A DNA stretch of 64,000 nucleotides from Paenibacillus sp. FSL W8-0186 (GCF_037969765.1 NZ_CP150207.1:620001-684000), one strand, 5' to 3'. Counted from the stretch's first letter, positions 1 to 8,530 are shown. Notes: generated from the sequence alone by a model not told the origin. Numbers and translations are program-made.

Positions 1-2
1 AT

Positions 3-362
3 GAAGAATTGCTTGCTAAAGTCAGAGATTTCATTGAAATATATATTAAAAAAACCAAAAATTTGCATTTTATTTTTCATAAATATGCCGTGTTCGTATC
101 CTTGGCTCTGACGGGGGGGTTCATCTATTTTTTAAACAAGTATATTGAAATTCCCCAAGCTATGATTTATTTGCTCATTATGGTCATGCCATTTTATGTT
201 TTTACTAAATTTTTCAGATGGCTAATGCCGTATACCTACATAGTAGATGAAAATAAATTGAAATATAACCTGAGATATATTGTTGCTACAGTCATGGTAG
301 GAATGATAACTTCTGGAGCCTATGATTTTATAAAGAATACTATTGGCAATATGTCAAAATAG
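3..362 (+). CDS. Small membrane protein, 5' end cut by the window
   Basis: The reading frame is open from the window edge: two Glu codons precede the first possible start (TTG at 9), so the true start probably lies upstream. The visible 120 codons hold three hydrophobic segments, at about residues 27-44, 50-72 and 90-107 counted from the TTG, separated by Lys/Arg-rich stretches. I recognise no family and see no catalytic motif. The next 110 bases carry no convincing gene. It is best treated as an uncharacterised partial integral membrane protein. Confidence 0.55.
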   Translation, partial: EELLAKVRDFIEIYIKKTKNLHFIFHKYAVFVSLALTGGFIYFLNKYIEIPQAMIYLLIMVMPFYVFTKFFRWLMPYTYIVDENKLKYNLRYIVATVMVGMITSGAYDFIKNTIGNMSK

Positions 363-477
363 TTAGCAGCTTCCGAGTAACATCATATTCATGCTTCGGG
401 ACTTAGCGGCATGGAATAAGCTAGACAACAAATGCCCGGCCTGAGACAAGAGTTATCTAGGGGATTCCACGGGCTAG

Positions 478-1011
478 GAACAACGGAATGATACGTCGAA
501 AAGCTTCAATAAATTAGGGAAAGCATATACGGAAGGTACGGTTTTTTTTACGAACGGGTTTGTAATCAAAAATTATGATTTTTTATCTGCAGCAGGATCC
601 TTTAAAGTTTATGTAAATAACACCGGGGAGAATATGGAATATGGGAGTCTCGATGAGATGGTCGCCTTTAGTGACCCTAGAGTGAACCTTATTGGTTTTC
701 CTTACGAAACAGATAATTCTCTATCCATAAGTACAAAGAAACCACAAATAGGGGATAGAGTTTATTCCATTTGGAACGAGATGAATGGCCTAAAGATTAG
801 AGAAGGAGTCATACTTTCCGTTGATTCGGATGGTTCATTCAATCATAGTGCCGAAACTGATTCCTGGTCAGGCGGCGTGATTCTTGATGAAGAAGGGGAT
901 TTAATTGGGGTTATTGATGGTTGGAGTTTCTATGGCGAAGAAGCCAAAAGCAATAAAGCAATACCAGTACAAAAACTTCAAAACTTAATGAAGAACGCTA
1001 ATCTTCATTAG
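478..1011 (+). pseudogene. Degenerate trypsin-like serine protease remnant
   Basis: The frame opens after a TAG at 475 and has no usable start before ATG 634, yet it codes recognisable sequence from the start. Near the beginning, GTVFFTNGFVIKNYD resembles the region around the catalytic His of HtrA/trypsin-like peptidases, but the His position reads Asp. Further on come GDRVYSIW, then SWSGGVI in place of GNSGGP, then DEEGDLIGVIDG. The fold signature survives, but the catalytic His and the usual Ser context are lost and the N terminus is missing. I read it as a decayed gene. A translated, catalytically dead C-terminal domain starting at ATG 634 (125 aa) is the alternative. Confidence 0.5.
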
Positions 1012-1050
1012 CTTCACATCGTATCTGAGAGAAAGCCTGGCAAACAACAA

Positions 1051-1080
1051 AAGCCTCAGCCCTGTCTGGGGCTGAGGCTT
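1051..1080. terminator. Hairpin between the protease remnant and the next gene
   Basis: A perfect 12-bp stem (AAGCCTCAGCCC with its complement) closes a 6-nt loop. No T-tract follows, so it is a strong hairpin but not a textbook intrinsic terminator. Confidence 0.5.
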
Positions 1081-1185
1081 GAAGGCAGCATCATCTGGGA
1101 GCGAGAAAGCAAGGAGGCTCTATAACATCCAGGCTTCATTTATGCTAAAATTAGGTAAATCAATTTAAAAATGGAGGTTCTCCCC

Positions 1186-2235
1186 GTGAAGAAAATGAGC
1201 CTGCTGGTTTTAATCATGCTTCTTTTTGCATTTCTCTCTACGGACCAGACTACGGAAGCAGCTGCTAAATATTCAGAAACTTTGCTTGCTGAGTCCACGA
1301 AAGCTTACGCGTTAACCTCAACACAAACCTTACTCGTCGATCATGTTAATAACCAGCTTCAAGTTATAAATTTGAGTACTCAAACAATAATGTGGAGCAA
1401 GAAATTCCCCATAGTGTACGACAGTCAAGTGTTAACCAATCCACTAAAAATTATCGTTATTACATCAGATAATAATAAGTTAAAAAAAGTGACAATTTCC
1501 GCTGACGGAACTATTCTTTCGGAGCAAGTATTTCCTAGTATAAAGTTAACGGAAAACATAAAGATTAGCTGGGCGCCTGCAATAAATAAAGAAAAGGAAA
1601 AGCTGGCTGTTGTGAATGGCAACCAGGTACTTTTTTATGAATATCCTTGGAAAAAGCCAATAACGACTCTTCCTTACAGTTCGGCTGAGGATAAGAAATA
1701 TGAATATACTATTACAAAAGACGTTCAACTGCAAACACCATATGTAGTTATTAAATTGAATGGAGATAATTCAACTCAATCACAGGATTTATACCGAATA
1801 TTAAATATAACTACCAAAAAGGCGATTACTATCCCTGCTGAGTGGAATGTGAACACTAGTTTTTCGGTTGAAGGAAATGAATTGATTGTAAATTCTACAA
1901 GTCAAATCGGCCATCCACTTGGAATTAATGTAGATTCTGATTATACCATTTACGCCAAATATGACCTAAAGACAGGGGAAATTAACAACAAGGTTATTCG
2001 CAGCTTCCCCGCATGGGATTCAAATTGGAAATCCGAGTATTTTAATCGTAAGCTTGTGTTAACGGAATCAGAGGATAATAAAATGTTCCTTATAAACCAG
2101 TATGGAGAGACGCTCAAAGAGTTCCCAAGAACTATTGAGAACTTTAATTATAGAACAGTAGGTTACGATGGTAACCGGCTTTATCTATTAGTATCTTCTA
2201 AAGACCATGGGGTTGAGCTGGTTAGTATCCAGTAA
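1186..2235 (+). CDS. Secreted protein of unknown function, probably a beta-propeller
   Basis: The chosen start is GTG 1186, with GGAGG eight bases upstream; the ATG at 1171 lies inside that ribosome-binding site and is unlikely. The protein has about 349 residues and begins with a Sec signal peptide (KK, a long hydrophobic core, then an AAA region near residue 27). The rest is rich in short beta strands, with recurring phrases such as LLVDHVNNQLQVINL and NRLYLLVSSKDHGVELVSI. That pattern fits a WD/PQQ-like propeller, but I can name no family. It stands alone: the next gene begins 270 bases later. Confidence 0.6.
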   Translation: MKKMSLLVLIMLLFAFLSTDQTTEAAAKYSETLLAESTKAYALTSTQTLLVDHVNNQLQVINLSTQTIMWSKKFPIVYDSQVLTNPLKIIVITSDNNKLKKVTISADGTILSEQVFPSIKLTENIKISWAPAINKEKEKLAVVNGNQVLFYEYPWKKPITTLPYSSAEDKKYEYTITKDVQLQTPYVVIKLNGDNSTQSQDLYRILNITTKKAITIPAEWNVNTSFSVEGNELIVNSTSQIGHPLGINVDSDYTIYAKYDLKTGEINNKVIRSFPAWDSNWKSEYFNRKLVLTESEDNKMFLINQYGETLKEFPRTIENFNYRTVGYDGNRLYLLVSSKDHGVELVSIQ

Positions 2236-2506
2236 GAAGTTGTTGACGAACTATTGGGGGAGACGATACTTCGATGGAATCTCTTTTTGTCGTTTCCTCT
2301 ATTTTACAAATGGGCTATAATCATGGGTAAAAGAATGGAGTTAAGAAAAGTACAGTAATTTAAGGTCATGGGAAGTTTAATTCAATCTCTCTTCATCGCG
2401 ATGGCTTGGTGTTTTTATCGGAAATCGGTAGTGTTCAGGCATAGATTTTGGATAAGGAATTGTAGGCCTCGTTGATTCATAACTTCTAGGGAAAGAAGGT
2501 CATGTT

Positions 2507-3199
2507 ATGACAAGATTTATGATGTTGTTTATCGCAATTGGACTTGTTTTGGTTGGTTGTAGTCAAGATCAAACCAATGGGAATAACCCAAAAGAGGCTC
2601 CTGTAGTCTCGGGAGACAGCAGCGCAGATCATGCTTTAAATACGGAAGTAGCGCGCAGCACTGAACAGAAGCTATTACCCGAATATGCGGCTAAAAACAG
2701 AAGTGGACTATCTGATCAGGATTTTGAAACGGCTTATGAAATGTGTGTGAAGGCGCTGTCTGACTATTATAAAGCGGTCTGGAACGGCTCGGATATCGAA
2801 TTGGATACATTTATTGAAAACGATCACCTTAAACAGTATACACAACAAAAAATTCAATCCCAATATGATGTGCATGTAAAGCACAATCTTTCTGATAATC
2901 CGGTGCAGAATATTGATATTGGCGCTTGGGAAGTGGAGTACAGGGATGATGTGGATGGAGGTTATCTCTATTTACACTTACCGGTACAAATTAATATGAC
3001 TGTAGGTGGTTATGGTGAAGTTACTGAGTTTCTCGTACGTAATGTAAACGGGAAGTTAGTCATTGTTGATTGGTACACGGGGGCAAAAGATAGTTATGAT
3101 TTCATGGTGCGTGGGGAAAATCTAACAATTGACGACCCTGATATTTGGAACGATAGTGAATGGGTAAAGAAGTTGGATACTATGACAGATGAATTTTAG
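2507..3199 (+). CDS. Lipoprotein of unknown function
   Basis: Residues 1-18 form a lipoprotein signal ending in LVGC, so Cys18 is the likely lipidation site and the protein sits on the outer face of the membrane. A Ser/Asn-rich linker of about 25 residues follows. The remaining 180 residues form a soluble domain with alternating helix (DFETAYEMCVKALSDYYKAV) and strand (EVEYRDDVDGGYLYLHLPV) segments, which recalls NTF2-like or DUF4829-type domains, though I cannot assign one. It ends 41 bases before a Nudix gene on the same strand and may be cotranscribed with it. Confidence 0.65.
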   Translation: MTRFMMLFIAIGLVLVGCSQDQTNGNNPKEAPVVSGDSSADHALNTEVARSTEQKLLPEYAAKNRSGLSDQDFETAYEMCVKALSDYYKAVWNGSDIELDTFIENDHLKQYTQQKIQSQYDVHVKHNLSDNPVQNIDIGAWEVEYRDDVDGGYLYLHLPVQINMTVGGYGEVTEFLVRNVNGKLVIVDWYTGAKDSYDFMVRGENLTIDDPDIWNDSEWVKKLDTMTDEF

Positions 3200-3240
3200 G
3201 GTCGGCCCCAATAGTAAAGTTCGTGACAAAGGAGTTAGTT

Positions 3241-3750
3241 ATGAAAGGCTTAACTGTTTTATCACGCAAGAATGGAAACATGATAGTAGAAGATGAATTC
3301 GGAAAGATTTATACCCTTAGCGAAAATAACCAAGCTGTTGTGATGTTAGCGAGACAGTCGGATTCTTTTATATTTGTGCAGCAATTTAGAAGAGCAGTAA
3401 ATGATTTTGTAATTCAACTTCCCGGAGGGATGGTCGAGTCAGGTGAAGATCTGGAAGCAGCGGTTCGCAGGGAGTTTCTGGAGGAGGTTGGCGGTCAATG
3501 CGGGGCGATACAATATCTGGGCAGCCTGACTCCGGCTAGTTGGATAAGCAATGTAACGACACATGTGTTCTATACGGATGAAATTATAGAAATCGCTGAC
3601 CAGCAACTTGAGGAATATGAGAATATTAAGGTTCTAGAAATAAGTGTTGAAGAGACATTGAATATGATTAAAGATAGCAAGATTAATGATTCGGAAGTAA
3701 CTTATGCAATTCTGCAAGGAATTCTTAAAGGTCTAATCCAGAGTCTGTAA
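3241..3750 (+). CDS. Nudix hydrolase, ADP-ribose pyrophosphatase type
   Basis: This Nudix enzyme hydrolyses nucleoside diphosphates linked to another group. The start is ATG 3241, with AAGGAG six bases upstream, rather than GTG 3223. The full Nudix box is present: Gly63, Glu69, then REFLEEVG at 77-84, giving the metal-binding glutamates. A strand segment (FIFVQQFRRAV) precedes the box, as in ADP-ribose and ADP-sugar pyrophosphatases (YjhB/NudF-like). The length, 169 residues, is normal. The substrate cannot be told from sequence alone. It follows a lipoprotein gene closely, with no functional link that I can see. Confidence 0.85.
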   Translation: MKGLTVLSRKNGNMIVEDEFGKIYTLSENNQAVVMLARQSDSFIFVQQFRRAVNDFVIQLPGGMVESGEDLEAAVRREFLEEVGGQCGAIQYLGSLTPASWISNVTTHVFYTDEIIEIADQQLEEYENIKVLEISVEETLNMIKDSKINDSEVTYAILQGILKGLIQSL

Positions 3751-3813
3751 AATAGTTTGTGTAAACTCCTAAGCCCATTAAAGTGGAAGTAATAGAAAGG
3801 TTGGGAGAACACA

Positions 3814-3888
3814 TGGGACTTTGGTCAAAAGAGCAACTGCGGGCTTTCATGAAGGAAAATCAGCTGGTTACTGCCCAGGAGGTTGTAG
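3814..3888 (+). mobile_element. N-terminal stub of an IS256-type (mutator) transposase
   Basis: An ATG with GGGAG five bases upstream begins a frame whose first 24 residues (WSKEQLRAFMKENQLV, then TAQEV) resemble the conserved N terminus of Paenibacillus IS256-family transposases. The similarity ends abruptly near 3888, where repeat sequence begins, and the frame stops soon after. No downstream part of the transposase is visible. It looks like the broken end of an old element. The family call comes from memory of the N-terminal pattern and needs a database search. Confidence 0.45.
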
Positions 3889-3909
3889 GTGGAAGTGAGC
3901 GTAAATCCT

Positions 3910-4113
3910 GTTGGTTGTGAGCGACAAATTCTAACGGTTGTGAGCGACGTTATTTTGGCAAAAGTGGGGTTTAACAAAATGTAACGGTTGCCAGCGAGCC
4001 TATTTTCGTTTTTTCCTAGGCAGAGGGGCCATTTCGTCCAAATAAGCGCTCATACAACCGTTAGAACAGACCCCCCCTTTTTAGGGAAGATTAAGCGCAA
4101 TGACAACCGTTAG
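3910..4113. repeat. Cluster of five copies of an 18-nt motif, direct then inverted
   Basis: The motif TAACGGTTGTGAGCGAC occurs in direct orientation at 3910 (diverged), 3931 and 3981, and in inverted orientation at 4044 and 4093 (AGCGC...ACAACCGTTAG). The sequence following each copy is also partly shared (a TTATTTTGGC-like tract), so the true unit is about 50 nt. It lies directly behind the transposase stub. Confidence 0.7.
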
Positions 4114-4434
4114 CATAGCCTCTTCCAAACAGGTCGCTCGTACGAGGGCTAACATGTTGGTCACTAAGTGTTCTATACCGTCTATATTCGGAGTCCCCTA
4201 CGATGGTAGGATGTTCCCCGAGACCGAAGGACAGATCATCGGTCGTATTACTAACCGCTTGAATGCCGGGTTTCTCGTCGTACCACAATTACTAGGTCGA
4301 GTCCAATACTGGGGATGGAATGTTCGATGGTCCCCTTGAAAGAAAGACTGTAAAGCTGAAAAAGGGAAATACGGTAGATTCATCCCTCTTGGCTGCTTTG
4401 CTTGCTCAGGCGTCTAGCGATCTGTAGACGAACG
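4114..4434. other. Gene-free stretch
   Basis: Short open frames exist on both strands, but none has a ribosome-binding site, codon bias or recognisable domain. A fragment reading KAEKGKYGRFIP in one frame could be transposase debris; I could not place it. Confidence 0.4.
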
Positions 4435-4465
4435 AGCCCTTGCCTGTAGCAGGGGCTTATTTTAT
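4435..4465 (+). terminator. Intrinsic terminator upstream of the TetR gene
   Basis: AGCCCTTGC pairs with GCAGGGGCT (9-bp stem with one wobble, 5-nt loop), followed by the T-rich tract TATTTTAT. Confidence 0.65.
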
Positions 4466-4489
4466 GCAATAATGATCTTGAAATTCATA

Positions 4490-4518
4490 TTTACAAACCA
4501 ACGGTCGGTTTGTATAAT
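4490..4518 (+). promoter_or_regulatory. Sigma-A promoter with embedded TetR operator
   Basis: TTTACA (4490-4495) and TATAAT (4513-4518) are separated by exactly 17 bp. The spacer holds an inverted repeat, ACAAACC (4493-4499) and GGTTTGT (4507-4513), whose core resembles the AACCG/CGGTT operators of TetR/QacR-type repressors. A bound repressor would cover both promoter boxes, so the downstream TetR gene probably represses itself and the DoxX gene behind it. Confidence 0.8.
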
Positions 4519-4571
4519 GGCAATAAGCACTTTGGTAAAAGGTGGATAATAAATAACCTGGAGGATTTACC

Positions 4572-5162
4572 ATGAAAAATGAGGATCGAAGAAAACAAAC
4601 CATCCGGCAAATCCTTGATGCAACCAAAGAGTTGCTACGGGAGAAAAACTGCCACACGATTACGATGAAGGATATTATGGAGAAATCGGAATTATCCAAG
4701 GGCGCTATTTTCCATTATGTGAAGAACAAAGATGAAATTTTTGCTTGGGTATTGCAGGATCGGCTAGAAGAAATCAACGAACAATTCATGAAGGAAGTGG
4801 AGCAAGGAGAGAAAACATTTGACGGACCGATGCTGACAATATCGAGTAATCTAGCAGCATTGGAGAATGCAAATGAAGTAACCAATAAAGTTCTGATGTA
4901 TTTGCTTGGCAGGGAAGATGAACCTGCTGTGGCGGAAGTACTCCACCATTTTTATCAGAGGTCTGTTCATTTAGCGAAACAATGGATTGTAATCGGCCAG
5001 CAGCACGGGGTAATTCAAGAATCGGTTGATTCGGAGAGAACGGCTGAAATGTTTGTTCTGTTATCGTTTGGCCTACGCGTCCGTTCTTCATTCCTAAAGG
5101 TTCCGGTTTCTTACACTGCTCAAGATTTATCATCATTTATGGCCGCCACTTTGAAAAACTAG
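4572..5162 (+). CDS. TetR/AcrR-family transcriptional repressor
   Basis: This is a 196-residue repressor of normal TetR length. Residues 10-56 form the helix-turn-helix domain (TIRQILDATKELL, then TMKDIMEKSELSKGAIFHYVKNKDEIF), and the C-terminal helices would bind the ligand, which is unknown. GGAGG lies eight bases before the ATG. The promoter upstream carries a palindrome that overlaps both its boxes, which implies autorepression. A DoxX-type membrane protein gene starts 29 bases after the stop on the same strand and is the obvious target. I see no drug efflux pump nearby. Confidence 0.9.
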   Translation: MKNEDRRKQTIRQILDATKELLREKNCHTITMKDIMEKSELSKGAIFHYVKNKDEIFAWVLQDRLEEINEQFMKEVEQGEKTFDGPMLTISSNLAALENANEVTNKVLMYLLGREDEPAVAEVLHHFYQRSVHLAKQWIVIGQQHGVIQESVDSERTAEMFVLLSFGLRVRSSFLKVPVSYTAQDLSSFMAATLKN

Positions 5163-5191
5163 TCCTCATTATTATCTAAGGAGGGATTATT

Positions 5192-5641
5192 ATGGCTCCA
5201 TTTATTGCCCTTGTTGTATCTTTTTTGTTGTTCCGGATCATCGGCTTGTTTGGTTGGTCCTATTTCGACGATTGGCATGCCTCGTTGAAAATAGCCGTGG
5301 CTATTATGCTGCTGCTTACGGCTTCCGCTCACTGGGGAAAAAGGCGGCCTGACCTGATCAGGATGGTCCCTCCTGCTTTTCCAAGGAAAGAATGGATTGT
5401 CTCAGTAACCGGGTGGCTTGAAATCGCAGGAGCTATCGGTATTTTGCTGCCCAAATTCTCACTAGCCGCTTCAATATGTTTGGTTGTGCTCTTAATTGCG
5501 ATGTTCCCTGCCAATGTATATGCGGCTCGAGAACAATTGACGATTGGCGGCAAGCCTGTTCCAAAACTGTTTGTCCGAGTACTGCTTCAGATTGTATTTA
5601 TCACGGCAATCCTGTTGGCGTCCCCGTTGTTCGGGCAGTGA
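5192..5641 (+). CDS. DoxX-like four-helix membrane protein
   Basis: The 149-residue protein has about four transmembrane helices (residues 4-20, 30-48, 70-92 and 122-143). The pattern TGWLEIAGAIGILLP in the third helix region is typical of the DoxX/DoxD superfamily. Family members sit in membrane redox complexes in some bacteria, but most are uncharacterised. A strong AAGGAGG lies before the ATG. It follows the TetR gene by 29 bases and ends at an intrinsic terminator, so the two form a closed two-gene operon under repressor control. Confidence 0.8.
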   Translation: MAPFIALVVSFLLFRIIGLFGWSYFDDWHASLKIAVAIMLLLTASAHWGKRRPDLIRMVPPAFPRKEWIVSVTGWLEIAGAIGILLPKFSLAASICLVVLLIAMFPANVYAAREQLTIGGKPVPKLFVRVLLQIVFITAILLASPLFGQ

Positions 5642-5655
5642 AACGTTCACCGTAA

Positions 5656-5703
5656 AATAGCACCGTTGGAGACAGTCAAAATAACTGTTCTGACGGTGCT
5701 ATT
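5656..5703 (+). terminator. Terminator of the TetR-DoxX operon
   Basis: AATAGCACCGT (5656-5666) pairs with ACGGTGCTATT (5693-5703), and an inner ACAGT/ACTGT pair extends the stem. There is no long T-tract, and the symmetric hairpin may work in both directions. Confidence 0.7.
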
Positions 5704-5782
5704 CATATTAATGCCAAACTTTGTCCCGACGGATTCTAGAGCTATGATAAATAATATGTATATTCTTGAAGCAAGATTCTCT

Positions 5783-6580
5783 TTACACGCGAATATCAAT
5801 TCCAATATTGTTCTTGCCCGTATCTTGATTTGGCCTTAGCGTATCAGCAGCACTGACAGGTTGGGCAGATACAGACGCATCCTTCTGACCACTCACCTCT
5901 TCGGTAACAACTTTCACTTGCTTGTCATCGTTCTGAATACCCTCTATAGTGTCTTCGATCTTTTCACTTATTTTTCGATCCAATTCATAGATTTTCTTAT
6001 CTATGTCCAGTGCTTGTTCGTTTTTTGATTTATTCACTGTGATCTCGAGATTTTTTCTCATTTCTGATTTACCTTCGTCGCCGGCTTCATTGTCGGTTTC
6101 AAGAATAGCTCTATTCTTTTTTACTTCAAGTCTAAGATCGTCCGCTTCTACTTTCAGTGATCTGCGTACACTTGCCATTTTGGTTAATTGGTCATGTAGA
6201 TTGCTAGCCTGTAAAAGCTTTTCCATCGATGGGCCTGATATTTCTTGGTTACTTATGTCTGCTTCGCTTTTTTTACTGGAATTCTCTTTTTGGGAGGAAG
6301 CATTTTTGTCGTTTTTATTGTTCTCAGCTTTCTCCATTCGTTTCTGCATAATTTGAGATTCGAGCAGCTGCAAATCCATGTTTAATAGTTTGATTCTTTC
6401 ATCTTTTTGTTTAGAGTCTAATTTTTCATCTGATCTAATACTAGCAATTTTTTCGTTAATAATTCCTTTTTGCTTCATTAGCTGCTCAATTTCCCGGTCA
6501 ATGGGTGACATTATGTTCGTTCTAGACTTTGCAGGCGCTGCAGATTGCGAGCTGCTTGAAAGGCTTGAGATTTGTGCCAT
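5783..6580 (-). CDS. FlxA-like coiled-coil protein
   Basis: This hydrophilic protein of 265 residues has no signal peptide or membrane segment. Residues 25-85 (SPIDREIEQLMKQKGII and on) match the FlxA-like pattern: short helices with regular Lys/Glu heptads and the phrase LLESQI. Further coiled-coil segments lie at about 120-160 and 195-225, and the ends are Ser/Ala-rich and disordered. GAGGGAG stands before the ATG. FlxA-like proteins are linked to flagellar regulons in enterobacteria, but no motility gene is near, so the role here is unknown. It is transcribed towards the DoxX operon. Confidence 0.65.
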   Translation of the reverse strand: MAQISSLSSSSQSAAPAKSRTNIMSPIDREIEQLMKQKGIINEKIASIRSDEKLDSKQKDERIKLLNMDLQLLESQIMQKRMEKAENNKNDKNASSQKENSSKKSEADISNQEISGPSMEKLLQASNLHDQLTKMASVRRSLKVEADDLRLEVKKNRAILETDNEAGDEGKSEMRKNLEITVNKSKNEQALDIDKKIYELDRKISEKIEDTIEGIQNDDKQVKVVTEEVSGQKDASVSAQPVSAADTLRPNQDTGKNNIGIDIRV

Positions 6581-6661
6581 TTGAACACTCCCTCTATATT
6601 ATGGTAATTATATCTTTATAATTATTATCGGTAGTTAACCATATATATATAAATAATTTTA

Positions 6662-7191
6662 GTGTGGAAAGAAGAAATCAACTTTCTTCACGAAAAGACA
6701 GGATTTTATGCCAGCAATAGCGGGCTTTCCGTTCTGGAGGCTTTCGATGGAAGCATTCTGGTCGGTGGGGGTTCGCGATATTGATTACGCGAGGCCGATA
6801 TATGATCCTTTTGTTGCCAAGTTCAGTCCCGACGGCGAGCTGCTGTGGAAGAAGGATTACGGCTGCCTATGAGGGGATGCAGGCAAGCATGTCCGTTGAA
6901 GTGACGGGTGAGCAGCCAGGCCCCGGTTACTTTTTCCTAGATTCGGACGAGTATTCCTTGTCGATAGGAACTGAGCTTGACGTGGCCGCCTATTTTACGG
7001 ATGAATCGGGACTAACTTCCCTGGTTACAAAGGAAACCGTATTTACCGTGGATGACCCCAATATCGTCTCCTTGGATGAGGCTGGAAATATCCGCGGAAT
7101 AAGTCCAGGAATAACCTATATCACAGCAGCTTATAATGGATTGACGTACAGAGCCAGTGTGTGGGTAGTTCGTCCTTATCAAGCGCTTTAG
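6662..7191 (+). pseudogene. Broken gene for a propeller plus Ig-like (BIG2) surface protein
   Basis: Coding similarity runs through several frames. The frame from 6662 gives LSVLEAFDGSILVGGGSRY and stops at a TGA near 6780. The next frame continues DPFVAKFSPDGELLWKKDYG, the end of the same propeller-type repeat, and stops near 6870. A third frame holds a bacterial Ig-like domain (YSLSIGTELDVAAYF, TVFTVDDPNIVSLDEAGNIRGISPGITYITA) and ends at 7191. No start or signal peptide is present. At least two frameshifts and a missing 5' end make this a decayed remnant of a larger cell-surface protein. Confidence 0.7.
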
Positions 7192-7209
7192 TGCGGGATA
7201 ATCCTTCTT

Positions 7210-7250
7210 AAGGATGTCTTGAAGCAGAAGCTTCAGACATCCTTATTTGT
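7210..7250 (+). terminator. Terminator after the BIG2 remnant
   Basis: AAGGATGTCTTGAAGC (7210-7225) pairs with GCTTCAGACATCCTT (7230-7244) around a 4-nt loop, followed by ATTTGTCTT. One mismatch interrupts a stem of about 15 bp. Confidence 0.8.
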
Positions 7251-7353
7251 CTTGTGCCGGTTCCATCCTCTCAGCCAATTTGGTATGATTTTACTATATA
7301 CATAGTAGGTTTGATGTTATCTTCATTAATACATAAAGAAAGGACTGAACGGA

Positions 7354-8034
7354 TTGAATTACAAATTTTGTTCATCATGCGGGAGGCGGCTAAATGCATC
7401 AGCTCAATTTTGTGAGCACTGTGGTATGAAGCTTGTTCCGCAGGCTGTAGGGCAGGTACCACCGCCGCCGCCACGAGTGCCAGCATCAGGGCCACCGCCA
7501 GCACCACGAATGCCAGAGCCACCTCCCGTACCGTCATCAACACGATCCTACATGCCACCGCCGCCACCATATGGTACATACCAGCAATCCAGCGAGGATG
7601 AGCTGACTCATCTTTTACGATTACATATAAAAAAAGATAAATACTTTGAAAAAGTGATGAGGAAATCGAAATGGAACTGGCCCATGTTCCTGTTCGGTCC
7701 CATTTGGTTGGGTTATCGAAAAATGTATGCGGAATGTGCAATTTATATTGGAGTATTATCCCTGATGTCCATTTTTTTAATGCTGCTGGGTTCAGAGTCG
7801 AGTGGTGGATTTGCAGGAATGGGTATTGGGATGGCGATTTTGGCTAATCAAATGTATTATAAAAAATCTAAAAAAACGATTGATAAGATCATGCAATATC
7901 ATAGTGACCCTGAAGTGCGTCGTAATCTAGCTATCCAAAAAGGTGGAACCTCAGGATGGGGCATTGTGTATGCCATTGTAATTTTTATTGTATCGGCTGC
8001 TATTGAATTCATTATTGAGGACGCATTATTGTAG
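7354..8034 (+). CDS. Zinc-ribbon membrane protein, DUF2628-like
   Basis: TTG is the start, with AAGGA nine bases upstream. Residues 6-25 carry two CxxC knuckles (FCSSCGRRL and FCEHCGMKL) forming a zinc ribbon. A proline-rich linker (residues 35-80, runs of PPPPP) follows. The C-terminal part has the WNWPMFLFGPIWLGYRKMY signature seen in DUF2628 proteins and three hydrophobic helices. Such proteins are membrane-anchored with the ribbon in the cytoplasm; their function is not known. The next gene begins 25 bases after the stop and may be cotranscribed. Confidence 0.75.
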   Translation: MNYKFCSSCGRRLNASAQFCEHCGMKLVPQAVGQVPPPPPRVPASGPPPAPRMPEPPPVPSSTRSYMPPPPPYGTYQQSSEDELTHLLRLHIKKDKYFEKVMRKSKWNWPMFLFGPIWLGYRKMYAECAIYIGVLSLMSIFLMLLGSESSGGFAGMGIGMAILANQMYYKKSKKTIDKIMQYHSDPEVRRNLAIQKGGTSGWGIVYAIVIFIVSAAIEFIIEDALL

Positions 8035-8059
8035 GATCTCGTGATGGAAGGTAGATTTT

Positions 8060-8530
8060 ATGAGAAATATAAATAAATTCACCTTTTTGCTGCTGCTCGT
8101 GATTTTGATTATGTCAGTGTCTATGATTTGGGTAATCATAAATTCAATGGATAAGGGCAAAGATGCAGACAAACATGAGGTTAGTCGAAACCATTCGATA
8201 TTGATAAACTTTGATGAGAATGATTTTGAACAACTGGAAGATTTGGTAAGCAGATTCAAGGAAGGCAAAGGTAATTATTTGATGTTAATTCCGCCAATTG
8301 TTGATGGCGGATACTGGATCCATGATGTGTATTCAAACGGCCGTGAAATTAAGTGGACCATTGATAATACTAGGGATGGTATGAGTGGAGACGGAAGAGG
8401 CATAAGAAAGTATACTTGCAAAGCTATCGATAAGAATGAAACAGAGGAGTTATTTACAATTGAATTAAGCCAATGTGATGATCTTGATCCAAATGAAAAA
8501 CTTTCAGTCATTTCAATTTGGAAGGAATAA
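8060..8530 (+). CDS. Membrane-anchored DUF4362-like protein
   Basis: An N-terminal hydrophobic helix (residues 8-28) without a lipobox suggests a membrane anchor or signal peptide. The outer domain of about 110 residues has the DUF4362 pattern: an N(F)D helix (ENDFEQLEDLVSRFKEGKG), then VDGGYWIHDVYSNGREIKW, IDNTRDG, and a late TCKAI/QCDD cysteine pair that may form a disulphide. Bacillales carry many such small exported proteins of unknown role. It lies just behind the zinc-ribbon gene and converges on the GMC oxidoreductase gene. Confidence 0.6.
   Translation: MRNINKFTFLLLLVILIMSVSMIWVIINSMDKGKDADKHEVSRNHSILINFDENDFEQLEDLVSRFKEGKGNYLMLIPPIVDGGYWIHDVYSNGREIKWTIDNTRDGMSGDGRGIRKYTCKAIDKNETEELFTIELSQCDDLDPNEKLSVISIWKE

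Noticed and set aside
3910..4113. Possible replication or partition site (iteron-like repeats)
   Set aside because: There is no replication or partition gene nearby, and the mixed orientation beside a transposase stub fits a dispersed repeat better.
4100..4339. 79-codon frame after the repeat cluster
   Set aside because: It has no ribosome-binding site, no recognised domain, and begins inside an inverted repeat copy.
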